From NCBI GenBank assembly GCA_020053615.1, contig JAGVMW010000023.1, forward strand, positions 1 through 7,137: DNA of 7,137 nucleotides, written 5' to 3'. Shown one piece after another: positions 4,822 to 7,137 of this stretch (position 1 is the stretch's first letter; each line of letters starts with the position of its first letter). Source of the DNA: an archaeon. GTDB lineage: Archaea > Nanobdellota > Nanobdellia > Woesearchaeales > GW2011-AR9. Below the pieces are notes generated by a model that worked only from the letters and a program-made list of their open reading frames with translations, made no database searches and was not told the origin of the DNA. The position numbers and the translations under genes are program-made.

Positions 4822-5204
4822 CGTGAGTTACTCGATTGGAAGAATATCGGTTGAATGTCGCTCTTGATTTTTTGTACTAATTTACTGAAAGTAGCTTGGT
4901 CAATACCTTTGCGATTGAGCGAGTTGGTAGTCAATTCTCTTCTCATCTTATCTTCTACGGTTCGATACATGGTTTCAGTTAGTTGAGGATAGTTGATATA
5001 TCCTCCTTTCTGAATTTCTAGTTCAATTACGGCTCTTTTTTCTCGAGCATGTTCCATAAATGCTTTGATAAACTCTTCCTGGTAGTTGGCAGTAGAAATA
5101 AAGTTTTGTTCTCTTTTATCCATGGACACAACTTTCTGTGAAGTTCTAGCATACGAACGCAGTAAAGCTGATTCTAGTTCCCGTAGCAGACTTTGGGTTA
5201 TCAT
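4818..5204 (-). CDS. Hypothetical helical protein coupled to the DJ-1 gene
   Basis: Unrecognised 128-residue soluble protein. It looks almost wholly alpha-helical and is rich in Arg, Lys, Glu and Gln: LLRELESALLRSYARTSQKV (6-25), YQEEFIKAFMEHAREKRAVIELEIQ (41-65) and a further helical stretch to about 120. There are no Cys and no catalytic motif; no signal peptide or membrane segment. The arrangement of short charged helices would fit a small protein-interaction or nucleic-acid-associated domain, but nothing assigns one. The start ATG 5204 lies 25 bases from the centre of a TATA box, which supports a leaderless mRNA and this exact start. The last four bases overlap the start of the DJ-1-like gene, suggesting the pair is made in fixed ratio and may act in one stress-related process. 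Confidence 0.75.
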   Translation of the reverse strand: MITQSLLRELESALLRSYARTSQKVVSMDKREQNFISTANYQEEFIKAFMEHAREKRAVIELEIQKGGYINYPQLTETMYRTVEDKMRRELTTNSLNRKGIDQATFSKLVQKIKSDIQPIFFQSSNSR

Positions 5205-5225
5205 AACTAAGGGTAAGATGGAGAG

Positions 5226-5233
5226 ATATTTAA
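5226..5233 (-). promoter_or_regulatory. TATA box giving a leaderless transcript
   Basis: On the minus strand TTAAATAT lies with its centre about 25 bases ahead of the ATG at 5204, the distance at which archaeal RNA polymerase starts. The mRNA would therefore begin at or next to the start codon, consistent with the lack of any ribosome site there. This gives the 5204-4306 pair its own promoter, separate from the HTH/nucleotidyltransferase genes behind it. Confidence 0.6.
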
Positions 5234-5270
5234 GGTTTGTGGAGGTGTAGTGCAGAGGTTATAGTTTACT

Positions 5271-5280
5271 GAAGAAAAAG
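5271..5280 (-). terminator. Candidate T-rich terminator of the HTH/nucleotidyltransferase operon
   Basis: The minus strand reads CTTTTTCTTC ten bases after the nucleotidyltransferase stop codon and before the next promoter (5226-5233). Archaeal terminators are short T-rich tracts like this. It would isolate the pair upstream from the DJ-1 pair downstream. Confidence 0.4.
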
Positions 5281-5290
5281 CTTACAAGTT

Positions 5291-5989
5291 TCAATCAATA
5301 TCGTTTTTTTTCTTCAAATGCCGTTCAGCGTCTTTAATGTCAGACATAAAATCAGCTGGTCGGTCTTTCCAATTCTTTTTAACTAATTTCAGCAGCTTGG
5401 ATTTGATTGGTACGGAAATATTACTTTCATTTTCTATGATGCAAATTTTTTCAAAGGTCCAAAAGAACCATTTATCTTTATCTTGAGACTGTTCGACAAT
5501 TTCATTGAAAACAGCCTTCCAGTTTAAACCGGTTTGAATTAAAAGCTCGCAATCTTTTATATCTCCCGGTCGTGGAGTCATTGATTTGAAGAGAAAGATG
5601 TCCTCATTCGAAGCCAAGGCAACGGTCAACTGTCTTATTTTGTAGTAAACTGTAGCACGTTCTACCATGGCGGGGGTGAAGGTAAGCATTTTTCCTACTT
5701 TTTGTAAGAATAAGTCAATGCGCGAATCACCTTTCACGTATACTGCGAGTGCTGTTAAGTAGAATTCGTCCTCAAAGTCAGTTTCCAAATTGTAGCCTGC
5801 CGACTTTATCGCACTGTTAATAACATTGAAGTCTGCTTTTGAAGGCATTACTATATCAATATCTTTGGTTGCTGCTTTATGGTCCTTAAATGACATAGCG
5901 CAACCTCCTATCAAGTAGATGGTTATGGGTTTGTGGAGGCACTTGCTGATTTTATCCAGCCAATCTTCAAGTTCTTTTTTTTCAAACAT
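5291..5989 (-). CDS. Nucleotidyltransferase, AbiEii/DUF6036-like, candidate toxin
   Basis: Polymerase-beta-fold nucleotidyltransferase of 232 residues. The active-site signature is complete: IGG at 27-29, then TKDIDIVM with Asp43 and Asp45, and a third carboxylate in SRIDLFL (Asp92). A later block EDIFLFKSMTPRPGDIKD supplies Lys135, Arg140, Asp143 and Asp146, matching the K...RxxDxxD pattern of AbiEii-type toxins, which transfer nucleotides to RNA targets such as tRNA. The C-terminus is helical and ends in a Lys-rich tail. It is the second gene after an HTH protein, the ATG lying inside the HTH gene's end (8-base overlap), with ribosome site GGAGTG at 5994-5999, four bases upstream. Order and overlap match AbiE toxin-antitoxin operons, so a toxin or defence role is inferred. 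The alternative is a housekeeping or antibiotic-modifying nucleotidyltransferase; all catalytic residues seem intact. Confidence 0.85.
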   Translation of the reverse strand: MFEKKELEDWLDKISKCLHKPITIYLIGGCAMSFKDHKAATKDIDIVMPSKADFNVINSAIKSAGYNLETDFEDEFYLTALAVYVKGDSRIDLFLQKVGKMLTFTPAMVERATVYYKIRQLTVALASNEDIFLFKSMTPRPGDIKDCELLIQTGLNWKAVFNEIVEQSQDKDKWFFWTFEKICIIENESNISVPIKSKLLKLVKKNWKDRPADFMSDIKDAERHLKKKNDID

Positions 5990-6935
5990 TTTTCACTCCA
6001 TACATATGTGCAATGCGCTTAAAGTCTTTTCGGTCAAAAGGTGGCAGCAAATCCAGCTTGAGCAAGTCCAGCCCTGATGCAAATTTTTTCATGAAGCTTT
6101 GAAACATAGTATATTTTCCATACTTCATTGCTACGGGCAATACTTTATAGTACTTCAGCCGGTTCTTTACATAAAAAGTTGCTGCCAGATGCAAAGTTCT
6201 GGGGTCATCTATCTCAAATAAAGAATGGACAAATATCTCTTCTTTGCTGAGCCTTTTTTGAGGGGTATAACATAAAGCCGAAATTACCCTCACCAGTACA
6301 CCATAATCTTGGTACCTCGCCAACCCGGAAATTTCTCCTTGGACTTTACCTTCCCGGTCAACCTCAAAAATCATCTCCCCCTGATATCTCCAATGTATGT
6401 GACCATTTACTATGTCGTAATTTTTATAATCCAGAATAAACTGCCTTAGCACCGACCACATTTTTTGGTTTAGGGCATATAAACCGTGTTGTTTTTGTAT
6501 CAAGCCTCTATGGAGAAAGCTGTGAATATATCGATTGACAGTATGCTTGGATATTCGGGATAATCGAAGTGCTTCACGCAGGCTTATCCAATCCTCGCTT
6601 AGGGCTGCCAAAAATAATAATTTACTTCCAGCGAGGATATTTTCAAATTTGATAGACTGGTATTTGATTATGAGTTCTTTTAGCCTGAGCGAATAATTAG
6701 TTCCTGAAATTTCTATAACAAATCTGCTGGCTTGTTGGTGGTATTCCTGCTTTCGTACTATAAATCCATTTTTTACCAGCTCCGATATTATCTCTGACGA
6801 CCTATTCGTTGATTTATGGAGCTTTACGGCCAATGTATCAATGGTGTTTGCCCCATGTATAATTTCTTTATAGGCAGTCAGCATCGTCTTAGTGAGGTAC
6901 ATACTTGCATTAAAATCGAGATAGTATTTAAACAT
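5982..6935 (-). CDS. Two-HTH DNA-binding protein, AbiEi-like candidate antitoxin
   Basis: Protein of 317 residues with two winged-helix regions. HTH1 spans about 17-75 (TIDTLAVKLHKSTNRSSEII, then VKNGFIV and a wing). HTH2 spans about 102-155 (SLREALRLSRISKHTVNRYI, then FLHRGLIQ and a YAL wing). A C-terminal domain from about 180 to 317 begins WRYQGEMIFEVD and ends with a basic, aromatic tail; it has no motif known to me and may bind the partner enzyme. The gene is first in a two-gene operon and overlaps the nucleotidyltransferase by eight bases. In AbiE systems the first gene is a winged-helix antitoxin that also represses the operon; this layout suggests the same, though archaeal pairs of this sort are not well characterised. 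ATG 6935 has no clear ribosome site and only a weak TATA candidate. Using it to sense or transcribe other genes remains possible. Confidence 0.8.
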   Translation of the reverse strand: MFKYYLDFNASMYLTKTMLTAYKEIIHGANTIDTLAVKLHKSTNRSSEIISELVKNGFIVRKQEYHQQASRFVIEISGTNYSLRLKELIIKYQSIKFENILAGSKLLFLAALSEDWISLREALRLSRISKHTVNRYIHSFLHRGLIQKQHGLYALNQKMWSVLRQFILDYKNYDIVNGHIHWRYQGEMIFEVDREGKVQGEISGLARYQDYGVLVRVISALCYTPQKRLSKEEIFVHSLFEIDDPRTLHLAATFYVKNRLKYYKVLPVAMKYGKYTMFQSFMKKFASGLDLLKLDLLPPFDRKDFKRIAHMYGVKNV

Positions 6936-7027
6936 ATCGGGAATATTACTGATTTTTGTGGTTTCGGTCTTGTTTCAAAAACGGTCAGAAAGTGACGGTG
7001 TTTGTAACTGCTTAACTTCAACCCCAG

Positions 7028-7051
7028 TTAAACCTATCGGATAGTGTTTAA
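7028..7051. promoter_or_regulatory. Inverted repeat, possible operator
   Basis: TTAAACCTAT (7028-7037) pairs with ATAG (7041-7044) and, after one bulged T, GTTTAA (7046-7051): ten paired positions around CGG. It ends ten bases before the TATA box at 7061-7070, a common place for an activator or repressor site in archaea. The half-sites CTAT/ATAG and GTGT resemble, loosely, the box of the ribonucleotide-reductase regulator NrdR, but the central spacing differs. It lies in the 169-base gap between the HTH gene (minus) and the gene at 7105 (plus). The bases 6936-7027 show only repeated CGGT and no promoter that stands out. Confidence 0.4.
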
Positions 7052-7060
7052 TCTTCGGCA

Positions 7061-7070
7061 TATTTAAATA
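7061..7070 (+). promoter_or_regulatory. TATA box of the right-edge gene
   Basis: TATTTAAATA is a perfect ten-base palindrome and a strong archaeal TATA box. A start about 25 bases downstream, near 7091, would leave a leader of around 14 bases carrying the ribosome site at 7093-7100. Being symmetric it could also fire leftward, but the HTH gene's ATG at 6935 is over 120 bases away. Confidence 0.6.
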
Positions 7071-7092
7071 GTAGTGTTCTTTCTCCTCACAT

Positions 7093-7100
7093 GAGGTGAT
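7093..7100 (+). promoter_or_regulatory. Full-length archaeal ribosome-binding site
   Basis: GAGGTGAT is fully complementary to the AUCACCUC at the archaeal 16S rRNA 3' end and lies four bases before ATG 7105. It decides the start of the cut-off gene and is one of the stronger archaeal signals in the window. Confidence 0.65.
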
Positions 7101-7104
7101 AGGA

Positions 7105-7137
7105 ATGATTCAATGTATATTTTGCAAGTCTTCAGAG
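7105..7137 (+). CDS. Start of a zinc-ribbon protein, cut by the window edge
   Basis: Eleven codons are visible, MIQCIFCKSSE. The C-x2-C at residues 4 and 7 at the very N-terminus is the first knuckle of a zinc ribbon, as in many archaeal transcription factors, RNA-polymerase-associated proteins and the repressor NrdR. Promoter, ribosome site and spacing all fit, so a real gene starts here even though only its beginning is present. NrdR proteins normally read C-P-x-C, and this one has Ile in place of Pro, so no specific name is justified. Confidence 0.6.
   Translation, partial: MIQCIFCKSSE

Noticed and set aside
7105..7137. Naming the right-edge gene nrdR
   Set aside because: Only eleven residues are visible and the usual C-P-x-C is not conserved; the operator resemblance is loose.

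Overview
The window looks like a piece of an AT-rich archaeal genome, most likely a DPANN-type lineage; this is inference from the sequence alone. Three things point there. Several genes have an archaeal TATA element at the expected distance: one lies 25 bases from the ATG at 5204, which fits a leaderless transcript, and others sit ahead of 3571 and 7105. The last gene start carries GAGGTGAT, the exact complement of the archaeal 16S tail. The gene families (a single-domain nucleotidyltransferase paired with a two-HTH protein, a DJ-1-like protein in an ATGA-coupled pair) are ones I associate with small archaeal genomes. No rRNA, tRNA or CRISPR array is visible.

Layout: bases 1-87 may hold the tail of a gene entering from the left, with a long hairpin inside it. 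An unrecognised 239-residue gene follows on + (121-840). Convergent to it is a tight minus-strand operon (3244 down to 890): a PfkB-family sugar kinase, a small four-helix membrane protein and a class II fructose-bisphosphate aldolase. A divergent intergenic region (3245-3570) separates this operon from an orphan acidic, probably disordered protein (3571-4128, +). Next comes a minus-strand pair, an orphan helical protein (5204-4818) coupled to a DJ-1/PfpI-family protein (4821-4306). A second minus-strand pair follows, an HTH protein (6935-5982) overlapping a nucleotidyltransferase (5989-5291), arranged like AbiE-type toxin-antitoxin operons. At the right edge a zinc-ribbon gene begins on + at 7105, behind a TATA box and an inverted repeat.

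The most notable non-coding signal is a small inverted-repeat element. Copy A (4137-4265, 129 bp) has perfect 16-bp terminal inverted repeats and an 8-bp target-site duplication, the signature of a non-autonomous transposable element (MITE). It sits directly after the stop codon of the acidic-protein gene. A diverged copy B (about 3227-3359) lies in the same orientation on the other side of that gene. The left end of copy B contains the ribosome-binding site, start codon and first six codons of the sugar kinase, so the kinase appears to have had its translation start rebuilt from element sequence. The inner arms of the two copies differ in sequence yet stay complementary within each copy.

Functionally, the kinase and aldolase plausibly make consecutive steps of a sugar-phosphate (glycolytic) route. 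The HTH/nucleotidyltransferase pair is a candidate defence or toxin-antitoxin module. The other orphans cannot be assigned a role from sequence.
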